A stretch of DNA of 64,000 nucleotides from JBNJFY01 sp051747265 (GCA_051747265.1 JBNJFY010000006.1:124001-188000); one strand, 5' to 3'. Positions 37,757 to 46,340 are shown, counted from the stretch's first letter. The notes: generated from the sequence alone by a model not told the origin. Translations and numbers: made by a program.

Positions 37757-38632
37757 TTAACGTCGCTGTACCCGACGCTCCAGAAAATGCATTAGCGGTT
37801 CTACGTAAGACTTATTAGTCATCAAGGTTACCGCATCTATTTGAGAGCGCATGAACAACTCATCGAGCTGTTCTCGCCGTTCCAACGCTTTTTTATGATA
37901 AGTTTTTCTTAGGGTAGGGTTGGACGTATCAACCAAACGTTTCTTGCCCGTTTCGGCATCTTCAAAAGAGATTAATCCCAAATCGGGCAGTTCCTCTTCC
38001 AAATGATCACGAATCACCAAGTTGACCAGATCGTGCTTTTGCTTGGTGATTTTCAGGGTGTGTTCAAATCCTTCATCCTCAAAATCACTGGCCACTACCA
38101 CAATGGCTCGCCGGGTCAATACTTTGTTTACATAGGTTAAGGCCGCTTCAATATCGGTACCTGTGCCTTGCGGTTCAGTAGTAAACAGTTCCCGAATTAA
38201 GCGAAGCACATGCGTACGACCTTTTTTGGGGGGGATTACTTTTTCAATCTGATCAGTAAACAACAGCAATCCCACTTTGTCACTGTTTTTAATGGCACTG
38301 AAAGCTAAGACCGCGCACACCTCAATAGCCAGATCCATCTTTCGTTGGCTCATACTTCCGAATAAGCCGCTGGGAGAAATATCCACGCAGAGCATCAAGG
38401 TTTGCTCGCGTTCTTCTTCGAACTGCTTAATATAGGCATCGCCGGATCGAGCAGTTACGTTCCAATCAATTTGCCGTATATCATCTCCGTACTGGTAAGC
38501 TCGTACCTCGGAAAATTCCATGCCCCGACCTTTAAAGGCAGACTGGTATTCGCCACCAAATAGAGAATTAACCAATCCCTTAGTGCGAATTTCGAGCGCA
38601 CGAACTTTTTTAAGTACGTCCTTGGAAATCAT
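37757..38632 (-). CDS. DUF58 domain protein
   Basis: A 291-residue cytoplasmic DUF58 protein with the signature RAYQYGDDIRQIDWNVTARSG near 45-65 and a degenerate VWA fold (LCVDISPSGLFGS, near 93). DUF58 proteins normally work beside a MoxR AAA+ ATPase and Bat VWA proteins. Here the Bat genes lie 1.5 kb further left on the same strand, but an opposite-strand M23 gene interrupts and no moxR is in the window. Confidence 0.9.
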   Translation of the reverse strand: MISKDVLKKVRALEIRTKGLVNSLFGGEYQSAFKGRGMEFSEVRAYQYGDDIRQIDWNVTARSGDAYIKQFEEEREQTLMLCVDISPSGLFGSMSQRKMDLAIEVCAVLAFSAIKNSDKVGLLLFTDQIEKVIPPKKGRTHVLRLIRELFTTEPQGTGTDIEAALTYVNKVLTRRAIVVVASDFEDEGFEHTLKITKQKHDLVNLVIRDHLEEELPDLGLISFEDAETGKKRLVDTSNPTLRKTYHKKALERREQLDELFMRSQIDAVTLMTNKSYVEPLMHFLERRVQRR

Positions 38633-38797
38633 AAGTGGTAATTCATGTGATTAATAACCTGCGCCCACAAAATAAGAGATCTACTCATTCAGCAAAGCGT
38701 TTTTTGTAAACGATTGGCACTAATGGAAGGGGCAGTCATGTTAACAGTAGGATAATACTAAGTTAATCTTATGGTCAGCTCCACTGTGTAATTATGC

Positions 38798-39115
38798 ATG
38801 TTTAACAAGGCAGTACACCAACGTTACCCACGATATATGATAATAGGCCAAGATTCGAATAACCAAATATTTCGGTTTTTGCTAAAAGTTGCGGATAAAC
38901 TGAATAATGAAGTAGGCCCCCGACTTTCTGTTGAAGAACTGCGAAACGATTTGGATTTCGAGGATGAAGAGACGAAAAATATACTAGGCTATCTTACCAA
39001 ACGATCCTGGATCCAGGCAGATCGTATTGGAGGCTCTTTTTTGTATGATGAAATTTCTCTTACCGAAGAGGGGCAAGCAAAAGTGGCCGCCATTCGTGCC
39101 AAGCAATCCAGTTAA
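38798..39115 (+). CDS. small winged-helix-like protein
   Basis: A 105-residue protein I do not recognise by family. The pattern NQIFRFLLKVADKLNN, LSVEELRNDLDFEDEETKNILGYLTKRSWI, then a beta hairpin ending ISLTEEGQAKVAAI resembles a winged-helix domain (helix-helix-wing, with LTEEG as in MarR/PadR-like proteins). ATG 38837 (MIIGQDSN) is a possible later start. Convergent with the HTH gene next to it, only 9 bp apart at the stops. Confidence 0.6.
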   Translation: MFNKAVHQRYPRYMIIGQDSNNQIFRFLLKVADKLNNEVGPRLSVEELRNDLDFEDEETKNILGYLTKRSWIQADRIGGSFLYDEISLTEEGQAKVAAIRAKQSS

Positions 39116-39124
39116 TTTTAATCA

Positions 39125-39358
39125 CTACTCTACACCCGGGGCACCCACATCTATTGAATTGGTGGATCGACTTAGCAAAGGGGTAGATAATTTGCTCATC
39201 CACAATTTATAGCGCTGAAGGTCATACAAGGTTACCATTTGTTTACCGTCGATGATTGAATAGGAGAGGGCGCCATTCTGGATATCCTCTTCTACTTGCT
39301 CGACAGTGCGGTGGACCAAGTAAGCAACTTCTGATAAGGTATAGGCTGATTTTGTCAT
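39125..39358 (-). CDS. MerR/excisionase-like helix-turn-helix protein
   Basis: A 77-residue protein with YTLSEVAYLVHRTVEQVEEDI, a helix-turn-helix of the excisionase/MerR type, followed by a wing-like GKQMVTLYDLQRYKLW. No integrase or prophage gene is nearby, so a role as free-standing regulator is more likely. I take ATG 39358 because a GGAGA sits 6 nt before it; ATG 39373 would add five residues. Confidence 0.65.
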   Translation of the reverse strand: MTKSAYTLSEVAYLVHRTVEQVEEDIQNGALSYSIIDGKQMVTLYDLQRYKLWMSKLSTPLLSRSTNSIDVGAPGVE

Positions 39359-39825
39359 ACTATTCTCCGTCATTGGTTCAATATCATTGTAAGCATACCA
39401 GATTACCGAAGTATAAATTCATCGTGAACAGAGCGTTAGCCTTGGCTGTCTTTCACGGGCATCCCTGGAATGTCGTCATCGCTCCATTAATGTAGGAAAA
39501 GCGGAAGTCACGGAGAATATTATAGTTACGTCATAATTCTTATTGCGAGTGAGTGTCAATATGCCGAATCCGAAGTGTACAACAATTTTCTGCTCACGGT
39601 CTTAATATTGCTACATTTCGAAAAATGCGAGAACAGATAGATTGGGTAACGTTCGCTATTGACCACCAAGAAATTCAATACTTTCAATTACTTGGGCAGT
39701 GTGTAGTTGAGCGGGTTGGTAGGTAGTCAGAGAGTTTGGGTGAAACAGTATCAATAATCCTAAAAAATACCTACATTTGGACCGCAATTTAGACAGCAAA
39801 CATTCCAACCAAAGGATTGCATATC
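39359..39825. other. intergenic region upstream of ald
   Basis: 467 bp without a convincing gene. TACATTTG at 39772-39779 matches the Bacteroidota -7 box (TAnnTTTG), but no -33 TTG lies 19-21 bp before it, so the promoter call is weak. Nothing else stands out. Confidence 0.3.
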
Positions 39826-40941
39826 ATGATTATTGGAGTACCCAAAGAGATTAAAACCCACGAAAATCGTGTAGCCTTGTTGCCCGGTGGAGTCAAAGCC
39901 CTGAAACGAAATGGACACCAAGTGTTGGTGCAAACCGGAGCTGGTCTGGGCAGTGGTTTTGCCGATCATTTGTATGAAGAAGCCGGTGCGGAACTGATGG
40001 ATGATGTGGATACTCTTTGGGATCGCTCGGAGATGATCATGAAGGTGAAAGAGCCGATCAAAGAGGAATATCCTCGCATGAAAGAAGGTCAGATCATCTT
40101 TACCTATTTCCACTTTGCGGCCAGCGAAGAGCTAACGCAGGCGGTGATTGATTCTAAATGCATTGCCATCGCTTATGAAACCGTGGAAAAAGCAGACGGC
40201 TCGCTTCCGTTGCTTATTCCAATGAGTGAAGTAGCCGGTCGCATGGCCGCGCAAGAAGGCGCCAAGTTCTTAGAGAAGCCTTTTGGTGGCAAAGGTGTGT
40301 TGATGGGCGGAATTCCCGGTGTAAAGCCGGCCAATGTACTGGTACTCGGTGGAGGTATCGTGGGGGTGAATGCCGCCAAAGTAGCCGCTGGAATGGGTGC
40401 CCATACCACCATTATGGATATCAGCATGCCCAAGCTGCGCTATCTGGATGATGTGATGCCCAAAAACATCGATACCATGTTCTCCTCCGAAGCCAACATT
40501 CGGTCCATGCTGCCCGATGTGGATATGATAATTGGCGCGGTGTTAATTCCCGGTGCAAAAGCACCCCATTTGATTACTCGGGATATGCTGGGTGATATGG
40601 AAAAGGGATCTGTATTGGTAGATGTGGCTATCGATCAAGGAGGATGCTTCGAAACCTCCAAGCCGACTACCCACGATAAGCCGGTTTACGAAGTAGATGA
40701 CATTCAACACTACTGCGTAGCCAATATGCCCGGGGCCGTACCTCGTACTTCTACCATCGGATTGACCAACGTGACGCTGCCTTATGCGGTTGATATCGCC
40801 AATAAGGGATGGCAAGAGGCCATTCAGGATGATCCGGAGCTGATGAAAGGCTTGAACATCGCCGAAGGTGTGATCACCTACGATGACGTCGCCGAAGCCT
40901 TCGACATGGACTGGAGTCCGGTGGATGCGGTATTGGCCTAA
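39826..40941 (+). CDS. ald: alanine dehydrogenase
   Basis: NAD-dependent interconversion of L-alanine and pyruvate plus ammonia. The protein is about 371 residues, in family range. It starts IGVPKEIKTHENRVALLPGGV, has FTYFHFAA (catalytic His region) near residue 93, the NAD-binding GGGIVGVNAAKVAAGMG near 175 and VDVAIDQGGCFETSKPTTH near 267. A TTG nine nt upstream is possible, but ATG 39826 gives the canonical N-terminus. Monocistronic with its own terminator. Confidence 0.96.
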   Translation: MIIGVPKEIKTHENRVALLPGGVKALKRNGHQVLVQTGAGLGSGFADHLYEEAGAELMDDVDTLWDRSEMIMKVKEPIKEEYPRMKEGQIIFTYFHFAASEELTQAVIDSKCIAIAYETVEKADGSLPLLIPMSEVAGRMAAQEGAKFLEKPFGGKGVLMGGIPGVKPANVLVLGGGIVGVNAAKVAAGMGAHTTIMDISMPKLRYLDDVMPKNIDTMFSSEANIRSMLPDVDMIIGAVLIPGAKAPHLITRDMLGDMEKGSVLVDVAIDQGGCFETSKPTTHDKPVYEVDDIQHYCVANMPGAVPRTSTIGLTNVTLPYAVDIANKGWQEAIQDDPELMKGLNIAEGVITYDDVAEAFDMDWSPVDAVLA

Positions 40942-40967
40942 CGGTCGCTAATCTACAAGCAAAATTG

Positions 40968-41002
40968 AAAAGCCGATGTTCGAAAGAGGATCGGCTTTTT
41001 TT
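40968..41002 (+). terminator. Rho-independent terminator after ald
   Basis: AAAAGCCGAT (40968-40977) pairs with ATCGGCTTTT (40990-40999), 12-nt loop, followed by further T residues to 41002. Confidence 0.88.
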
Positions 41003-41061
41003 GTTTCGATGGTATCCAATGCTTCAGTATATAAAGCCAACCATCCACCGTTATATAAGAA

Positions 41062-41230
41062 TGGGTTTGCCGTACGAATCTGGCACGCCAATTCCATCCG
41101 CCAAACTAACTATTACTTGTGTTCTGGCTCCGTCAGAATGCCCCAACCAGGTAGCTCCACTACCCGTGATACCCCACCAAAATCAACCGATACCCTTGCA
41201 TTGTGAAGAGATCTCCAATTCACAAGCCAT
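41062..41230. repeat. intergenic repeat, copy 1 (uninterrupted)
   Basis: Degenerate copy of the element described at 41924-42320. Shared blocks, in the same order, are GCCAATTCC..CCGCCAAAC (about 41083), ATTACTT (41111), CAGGTAGCTCC(A/G)CTACC with stem-loop GGTAGC-type arms (41147-41164) and GTGAtACCcC (41166). It fills the gap between the ald terminator and the DinB gene together with unremarkable sequence to 41332. Confidence 0.5.
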
Positions 41231-41332
41231 CCAATAAACATCCGAAATTTGAGTGGAATACAAACTAGCAGGTGCACCATTCGTATATAACGAACCAGAC
41301 AAAATCGGATGCTTATAATTACAATAATATAC

Positions 41333-41890
41333 CTAGATGCTTCTATCCCGAACCTGCTCTGACGTCAGGCCGAAGAGGGGCGGTCCTTGGAGATCAATTT
41401 GCCGCAGCATAAAATAGATCTGTCCGCGATGATGGGCTTCATGTTCAACCATGGTACGGAGCCACTTCCAAACGGTGATTGGATTACCGGCAGGAGTTTT
41501 GGTTTTTTGATTTAAATCGTCATCAGTAAGGGTGGATAACAATTCAAGCGACTCATTATGTAGTTCCTCAGCATAAGAAAGCACTTCATCGTAGCCACTG
41601 GCTAAACTCTCATCATGTCCTCGATAGGTACTGGGTCTGCCCAAAGCATTTTCTACATACATGTATCTTTCCAGAGCAACCAGATGTCTTAATTGATCCC
41701 CAAAAGAAAAACGACCATCAGCGGGACGCCATTCAATCTGTTCAGGTGGAACGCATTCGAATACACGAAGGGTGCGGTCTCGAAGGCGATCAAAGTATTG
41801 TAGAAATGGTTGAATGGTTGTTATCTCCATAGTGTTGCTCAGTTTTGTGAACGATTGAGTTACATGATCGTGTGGGAATCCAAATCTCAT
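41333..41890 (-). CDS. DinB-family protein
   Basis: A four-helix DinB/YfiT-type protein of up to 185 residues. The metal-binding histidine triad is visible as RHLVALERY and EHEAHHRGQIYFMLRQ near the end. DinB members bind a divalent metal and often act as thiol transferases; no specific substrate can be named. An ATG at 41830 (MEITTIQ) would remove 20 residues and is a plausible true start. Bracketed by two copies of an intergenic repeat. Confidence 0.82.
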   Translation of the reverse strand: MRFGFPHDHVTQSFTKLSNTMEITTIQPFLQYFDRLRDRTLRVFECVPPEQIEWRPADGRFSFGDQLRHLVALERYMYVENALGRPSTYRGHDESLASGYDEVLSYAEELHNESLELLSTLTDDDLNQKTKTPAGNPITVWKWLRTMVEHEAHHRGQIYFMLRQIDLQGPPLFGLTSEQVRDRSI

Positions 41891-41988
41891 ATCGGAGGGG
41901 GAAGAAGCAGAATTTCACACTATAAGTAATAAAAGGTTTGGCTGGCGGAATTGGTTTGCCAATTCCGCCAGCCAAACCAACATTACTT

Positions 41989-42200
41989 GAGGCTGTCCAA
42001 AAAGTCCTTTTCTAATTTCAAGGACCTAAATAATTTAGGTTTTAGGGTCAAATATGTGCCAGACCTATCAGGTTTCCAAAACCTGATAGGTCTATATATG
42101 AAAAGGACGCGACTTATCAAGAAGATCAGAGATACACACTCTTAGAAAACTTAAATTAATTAAGTGGTTACATCCTGCTTTTTACTTTTTAGACAGCCTC
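41989..42200. mobile_element. 212-bp MITE-like element
   Basis: Terminal inverted repeats GAGGCTGTCCAAAAAGT (41989-42005) and ACTTTTTAGACAGCCTC (42184-42200) match at 16 of 17. Ends of the GAGGCTGTC type are common among bacterial DDE-transposon families. No open reading frame. A 15-bp palindrome of the AGACCTATCAGG type lies inside at 42061-42093. No clean target duplication: the flanks CTTGA and TCAAG are inverted to each other. Confidence 0.65.
42061..42093. repeat. AGACCTATCAGGTTT palindrome
   Basis: Perfect 15-bp inverted repeat (42061-42075 and 42079-42093) with a 3-nt loop. Very similar hairpins with the sequence AGACCTGTCAGGTTTT are well known as abundant intergenic palindromes of Bacteroidota. 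Confidence 0.75.
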
Positions 42201-42323
42201 TCAAGTCAGGTAGCTCCGCTACCAGTGAAACCTCGTCAGATTCTCCAGAAACACTAGCATCATCTGTCATCCGGGATACATTAGCTTCGCAACGGTTCCA
42301 TAATTACACTAAAAACAACTTCC

Positions 42324-42797
42324 CTACTTTATCGGAATCCAAATTTCCTCTTCCGCTTCCGGATCGTTAGGATCATAGTCCTTGGGCAAACGCTCGAAAT
42401 GCTCTCGATGAGCTAGTTCGTATTTAGAATTGGGTAACCATTCTCCGAAAACATACTGCATGATTTGTGGTGCGGAGCTCGCCGGACCTTTGTGATTGAA
42501 TACCGCATAGTTACCACCTTCAATGGTGTAAGCTTCCATACCAGAAGGTATGTCATCAAAATGGGCTACTTCAACCGTAGCCCACTTTTCAAATGAGGTA
42601 TGCGGATTTAAAGGCAGTTTCGGTATATCCTCATAGACCTGCATCGAAATAAAATCAGAAGTCAACCGGTTTTTAATTTCGGCTCGCCGTGGCATAAAGG
42701 ATTGCCACAATTTCCGGGTTTTGTTCTCAACCAGCGACATTTCCATTCGCATGCCGATTAGCTTGGTAGGAGTCTGTGTCTCAATTCTCGAATTCAT
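42324..42797 (-). CDS. GyrI-like effector-binding domain protein
   Basis: A 157-residue stand-alone AraC/GyrI effector-binding domain with the typical start PTKLIGMRMEMSLVENKT, central VEVAHFDDIPSGMEAYTIEGGNYAVFNHKG and end HFERLPKDYDPNDPEAEEEIWIPI, where an acidic Glu forms the ligand pocket. Members bind cationic drugs, heme or gyrase. It has no DNA-binding domain. Same strand as the downstream-lying DinB and upstream thioesterase. Confidence 0.87.
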   Translation of the reverse strand: MNSRIETQTPTKLIGMRMEMSLVENKTRKLWQSFMPRRAEIKNRLTSDFISMQVYEDIPKLPLNPHTSFEKWATVEVAHFDDIPSGMEAYTIEGGNYAVFNHKGPASSAPQIMQYVFGEWLPNSKYELAHREHFERLPKDYDPNDPEAEEEIWIPIK

Positions 42798-42841
42798 AGG
42801 TAGTTGTTATTCAGATTCCATGATCTTGGCACGAGTTTATC

Positions 42842-43339
42842 TCATTCCTCCAACCAACGAAAGTCTTCCGTACGCGGATAGTCGGAGAGTTTCTTTGCCA
42901 TTTCCTCCGGTGGAGTGCCCAATTTTCGTTTCTTTAAATCAATCCAGGCCCCATCCACGATAATCTGTGCGGCTTTGACGCCGTCTTCCCTAAAAATCTC
43001 ATGCCGGAAGCTCCAGCGACTCGTATCCTTACGCATGGCTTGAATGGCGGCGGTTACCGTAATCTGTTCGGATAGATAAATCTCACGATGAAATGTAGTT
43101 TCTTCCCGAAATAGGATGGGGCCCAGCCCCACCTTGGTGATGTATTCCAACGGACACCGATATGCCTCAAACATTTCGATCCGTAATTGCGCGGCATAAT
43201 CGTTATAAGCGGTGTGGCGCATGTGCCGATTGGGATCCATATCTGCCCAAATGACCTTAAATTGCCGAGAAAAGGGTTCCATACTGAGATTGAATTGGGA
43301 TGATAATTTACAATCAGTAAAAGTAGGACTTTCAGGCAT
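42842..43339 (-). CDS. acyl-CoA thioesterase, hotdog fold (4HBT)
   Basis: A 165-residue hotdog-fold protein resembling YbgC/FadM thioesterases: VIWADMDPNRHMRHTAYNDYAAQLRIE near 29-55 has the catalytic Asp and the HM(R/N) motif, and EDGVKAAQIIVDGAWIDL is the long strand near 125. Likely hydrolyses an acyl-CoA; substrate unknown. ATG 43291 (MEPFSRQF) is an alternative start, close to where homologues begin. Confidence 0.85.
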   Translation of the reverse strand: MPESPTFTDCKLSSQFNLSMEPFSRQFKVIWADMDPNRHMRHTAYNDYAAQLRIEMFEAYRCPLEYITKVGLGPILFREETTFHREIYLSEQITVTAAIQAMRKDTSRWSFRHEIFREDGVKAAQIIVDGAWIDLKKRKLGTPPEEMAKKLSDYPRTEDFRWLEE

Positions 43340-43699
43340 TAATTCCAGCTATGACAAGGAAGCAACCCGGACTCCAGACTGGACCATCGAAGAATAGGAA
43401 GGGCATCGCCGATCTGGGATCCCAACGCTCTGTTCGCCAAGGATGGTCACGGGTTGGGGGTCGGGTAAGCAATAAGGGAAGCCGTAACCGCAACAGCGTT
43501 ATGGAGTAGTCGTTAGAAAGTGGGGAAATACCCTACATATAAATCAGGTGTTCAAATACTGTGATGTAAGTGCTTGATACGGGCAGATAGTGTTATACTT
43601 GCTAGGCGTAGAAATCCATCATAGGATCCATTGGGCGCGCTTTTTAAACCGACGGGCCACTTTCTCCACCGGATCCAACCGATAACTGAGCAGTGAATT
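43340..43699. other. divergent intergenic region upstream of the U32 gene
   Basis: 360 bp with no credible gene and no strong repeat. It must contain the U32 promoter; TTATACT at about 43591 is a candidate -10-like box only. Confidence 0.3.
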
Positions 43700-44977
43700 A
43701 TGTCAACTTCCGTTCAAGATCGAGAAACATCTCTTAGCACAGGACTAGTCCGACCAGAAATCATGGCTCCGGCCGGGGATTGGGCGGCCTTTCGAGCGGC
43801 TATTCAGGGCGGTGCCGATTCTATTTATTTTGGCATTGAGCATCTGAATATGCGGGCACGAGCCTCCAATAATTTTACACTGGAGGAGTTACCTGACCTT
43901 GCTAATTTGGCAGAGAAACATGGTGTTAAAACTTACCTGACTCTCAATACCGTACTCTATGATCACGATCTGCCACTAATGAAAAAGATCATCGACGCAG
44001 TGAAGGAAGCGGGTATCACGGCTATCATCGCGGCGGATCAATCGGCCATTATGTATGCCCACAAGAAGGGCGTGGAGGTGCATATTTCCACACAGGCCAA
44101 TATCTCCAATATCGAAATGGTGGAATTCTATAGCCACTTCGCGGATGTGATGGTGTTGGCCCGGGAACTGAGCCTGGGACAGGTGGGGGATATTGTGGAA
44201 GGCATAAAGGAGCGCAATATCACCGGTCCTTCGGGGGAGTTGGTACAGATTGAGGTGTTTGCCCATGGCGCGCTGTGTATGGCGGTTTCCGGGAAATGTT
44301 ATCTGAGTCTGCATACCTATAATTCTTCGGCCAACCGGGGCGCCTGTAAACAAAATTGCCGGCACGCCTATAAAGTGGAAAACGACGAGGGCATAGAGCT
44401 GGAAGTGGACAACAAATACATTATGTCGCCCAAGGATTTATGTACACTCGATTTCCTGGATCAGATTTTAGCTACCGGAGCACAGGTGTTGAAACTGGAA
44501 GGGCGTGGTCGCTCCCCAGAGTATGTGAAAACAGTGACCCAATGTTACCGCGAGGCCTCGCAAGCCGTTATTGATGATACCTATACGCCGGAACGCGTGG
44601 CTAGCTGGATGAAACAGCTGGATGAAGTCTATAACCGGGGTTTCTGGGGTGGTTATTACCTGGGCAAGAAATTGGGCGAATGGAGCGATGTCCATGGATC
44701 GGCGGCGACCAAGGAGAAAACCTTTGTGGGCAAAGTGCTGCACTACTATCCGAAAGCCAAAGTGGCGCACATCCGGATCAAAGCCCGGGAGGTCCACAAG
44801 AATGATGATCTGCTGATCATCGGCAAAAACACCGGCGTGGTGGAAGTGGATATCCAATCACTGTGGGTGGATGATCAACCGGCTGAAAAAGTCACGAAAG
44901 GGCAGGAATGTACTATCAAATTGGAAGATAAAGTCCGTGAGGGCGACAAAGTATACCTATGGGAGGATCGCGACTGA
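43700..44977 (+). CDS. peptidase U32-family protein (RNA hydroxylase type)
   Basis: A 425-residue U32 protein. The TIM-barrel start is EIMAPAGDWAAFRAAIQGGADSIYFG, abbreviated, with ASNNFTLEEL and YLTLNTVLYDHDL following. The U32 signature EVFAHGALCMAVSGKCYLS is near 190, followed by RGACKQNCRHAY; its cysteines are the proposed iron-sulfur ligands of this family. U32 proteins TrhP and RlhA hydroxylate tRNA U34 or 23S rRNA using prephenate, so a peptidase role is doubtful. The C-terminal 90 residues form a beta domain. Its stop overlaps the ferredoxin start (TGATGA). Confidence 0.88.
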   Translation: MSTSVQDRETSLSTGLVRPEIMAPAGDWAAFRAAIQGGADSIYFGIEHLNMRARASNNFTLEELPDLANLAEKHGVKTYLTLNTVLYDHDLPLMKKIIDAVKEAGITAIIAADQSAIMYAHKKGVEVHISTQANISNIEMVEFYSHFADVMVLARELSLGQVGDIVEGIKERNITGPSGELVQIEVFAHGALCMAVSGKCYLSLHTYNSSANRGACKQNCRHAYKVENDEGIELEVDNKYIMSPKDLCTLDFLDQILATGAQVLKLEGRGRSPEYVKTVTQCYREASQAVIDDTYTPERVASWMKQLDEVYNRGFWGGYYLGKKLGEWSDVHGSAATKEKTFVGKVLHYYPKAKVAHIRIKAREVHKNDDLLIIGKNTGVVEVDIQSLWVDDQPAEKVTKGQECTIKLEDKVREGDKVYLWEDRD

Positions 44978-45198
44978 TGAAAATCACTTTCTATCGCTCT
45001 AAATGTATTGGTTGCAATTACTGCGTAGAAGCCTGGCCCGAACGTTGGCAGATGTCCAAACGTGATGGTAAATGTGTGCTCATTGGAGGGAAACCCAAAG
45101 GACAAGTCTACCAAGTGGAAGTGGGCGAGTACGAACGCGAACACAACGAACGCGCCGCGGAGGCATGTCCGGTGGATATCATTCGGCTCCACGGGTAA
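44977..45198 (+). CDS. single-cluster 4Fe-4S ferredoxin
   Basis: A 73-residue ferredoxin. Ligands are CIGCNYC (Cys 10, 13, 16) and the distal Cys in ACPVDII. The position that is often a fourth nearby Cys (CxxCxxCxxxCP) reads AWP, as expected of a single-cluster protein that lost the disulfide cysteine. ATG 44977 has GGAGG 10 nt upstream and overlaps the U32 stop by one base, so the two are translated together. It is a good candidate electron carrier or cluster donor for the U32 enzyme. Confidence 0.88.
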   Translation: MKITFYRSKCIGCNYCVEAWPERWQMSKRDGKCVLIGGKPKGQVYQVEVGEYEREHNERAAEACPVDIIRLHG

Positions 45199-45273
45199 TG
45201 TTGATGAGTTCGATCTCCTAAGAGTCGATAATGCCGATATTTTATGTTGGTGGAGCATCGGCGGCCCCTCATA

Positions 45274-46317
45274 TTATCCAAATAAATGTTCTCGCCGGAT
45301 TCGGTGTAACACACGTTTTATTCGGCTGGGAGTTGGTTTGTGCCTCGGGGAGGGGGGCGTATAGGTGCGATAGATTCGATAAAAGAAATAGAACGATCCC
45401 AGGAAGCAGCCCAGCATAATAGCATAGGTTGTGGAGGTGAGCGGTGTGGATTGGAACACTCCGAGCACATGACCACCAAAGAGCAGTGTTATGAAGGCCG
45501 TGACCCAGGTATCGGGTACCATTCGCATGACCAAATTGCCCAGCGGAGCACCGAATAACACCAAATTAGCCGCCAATAGCCAGGAAGCCCAGACTCGATC
45601 GCTTATCGCGGTGGTATCACCCAGTAAGAGCAACGAGTTGCAAATCGATAAAAAGGTCATCAGCAAGATGGAGATATAGGTACCCTTTTTGATCGGGAAG
45701 CCGAAGTAGAGGGCCAAAACGGTGAATACCATAAAATCTATGCCACTGCCGATGAAACCGGTGAGGATTCCTCCGCAGAATCCAGCTATGAGGGCAGGAA
45801 GGTAGCTTTTGCGTGAATCCTCCGGACCGATAAAGTCGGGCTGACGGCCGTTGCCAAACTGGATATAGAGCAGAATAATCAGAAAGCTGAGGAAAAAGGG
45901 AATGTAGATTACCTTCAAAAGCGCGCCGGCGATCAGATCATAGAGCACCCAGATATTTATGAGAAAACCACTGAGTCCGGCCAGAGCCACACGGGAGATA
46001 AAACGCCAGGGTAGTTCTTCCTTTTTGTAGAGGATGATGTATAACGATGCGGAGGTCATACCCACGGATTGAATGAGCAGGGAAAAAGTGCGAGCGTCAG
46101 TAGCTCCAAAATCCAGGTAGTGTACCAAAATGGGATAGGCCACCGACCCGCCCCCCATGGGCGTGCTACCTGCAACGAAGGAACCCAGGAGCATGGTGGG
46201 AAGAATAGCTATGTGTTCGACCCAATCAATGGAGTTCTGGTAGAGCAGATACAGAAAAAGCAGAAAAATTACACTGCCCCAGACCAGATATAGGGGCTTA
46301 CGCCACTTCAGTTTCAT
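45274..46317 (-). CDS. TauE/SafE-family anion exporter
   Basis: A 347-residue membrane protein with about eight helices and the duplicated TauE/SafE motif: GSFVAGSTPMGGGSVAYPILVHY in the first half and GFCGGILTGFIGSGIDFMVF in the second. Members export sulfite, sulfoacetate or related organosulfur anions. No sulfur metabolism gene is adjacent. Monocistronic, convergent with the ferredoxin. Confidence 0.88.
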   Translation of the reverse strand: MKLKWRKPLYLVWGSVIFLLFLYLLYQNSIDWVEHIAILPTMLLGSFVAGSTPMGGGSVAYPILVHYLDFGATDARTFSLLIQSVGMTSASLYIILYKKEELPWRFISRVALAGLSGFLINIWVLYDLIAGALLKVIYIPFFLSFLIILLYIQFGNGRQPDFIGPEDSRKSYLPALIAGFCGGILTGFIGSGIDFMVFTVLALYFGFPIKKGTYISILLMTFLSICNSLLLLGDTTAISDRVWASWLLAANLVLFGAPLGNLVMRMVPDTWVTAFITLLFGGHVLGVFQSTPLTSTTYAIMLGCFLGSFYFFYRIYRTYTPPSPRHKPTPSRIKRVLHRIRREHLFG

Positions 46318-46340
46318 GTAGTTATTAAACTAGAAAAGAA

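Larger units (their letters stand above)
41924..42260. repeat. intergenic repeat, copy 2, interrupted by a MITE-like insertion
   Basis: The left part contains a perfect 20-bp palindrome arm pair (41935-41954 and 41959-41978, TTTG loop; core GGCTGGCGGAATTGG), extended outward by AAGTAAT (41924-41930) and ATTACTT (41982-41988). The right part resumes at 42206 with CAGGTAGCTCCGCTACC (stem GGTAGC/GCTACC) and GTGAAACC. In copy 1 (near 41083-41175) these two parts are only 29 nt apart, whereas here a 212-bp element separates them. Confidence 0.65.

Noticed and set aside
39125..39358. Excisionase of an integrated element
   Set aside because: No integrase, attachment repeat or phage gene lies nearby.
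40965..41237. Two overlapping small open frames after ald
   Set aside because: They span a terminator and a degenerate non-coding repeat.
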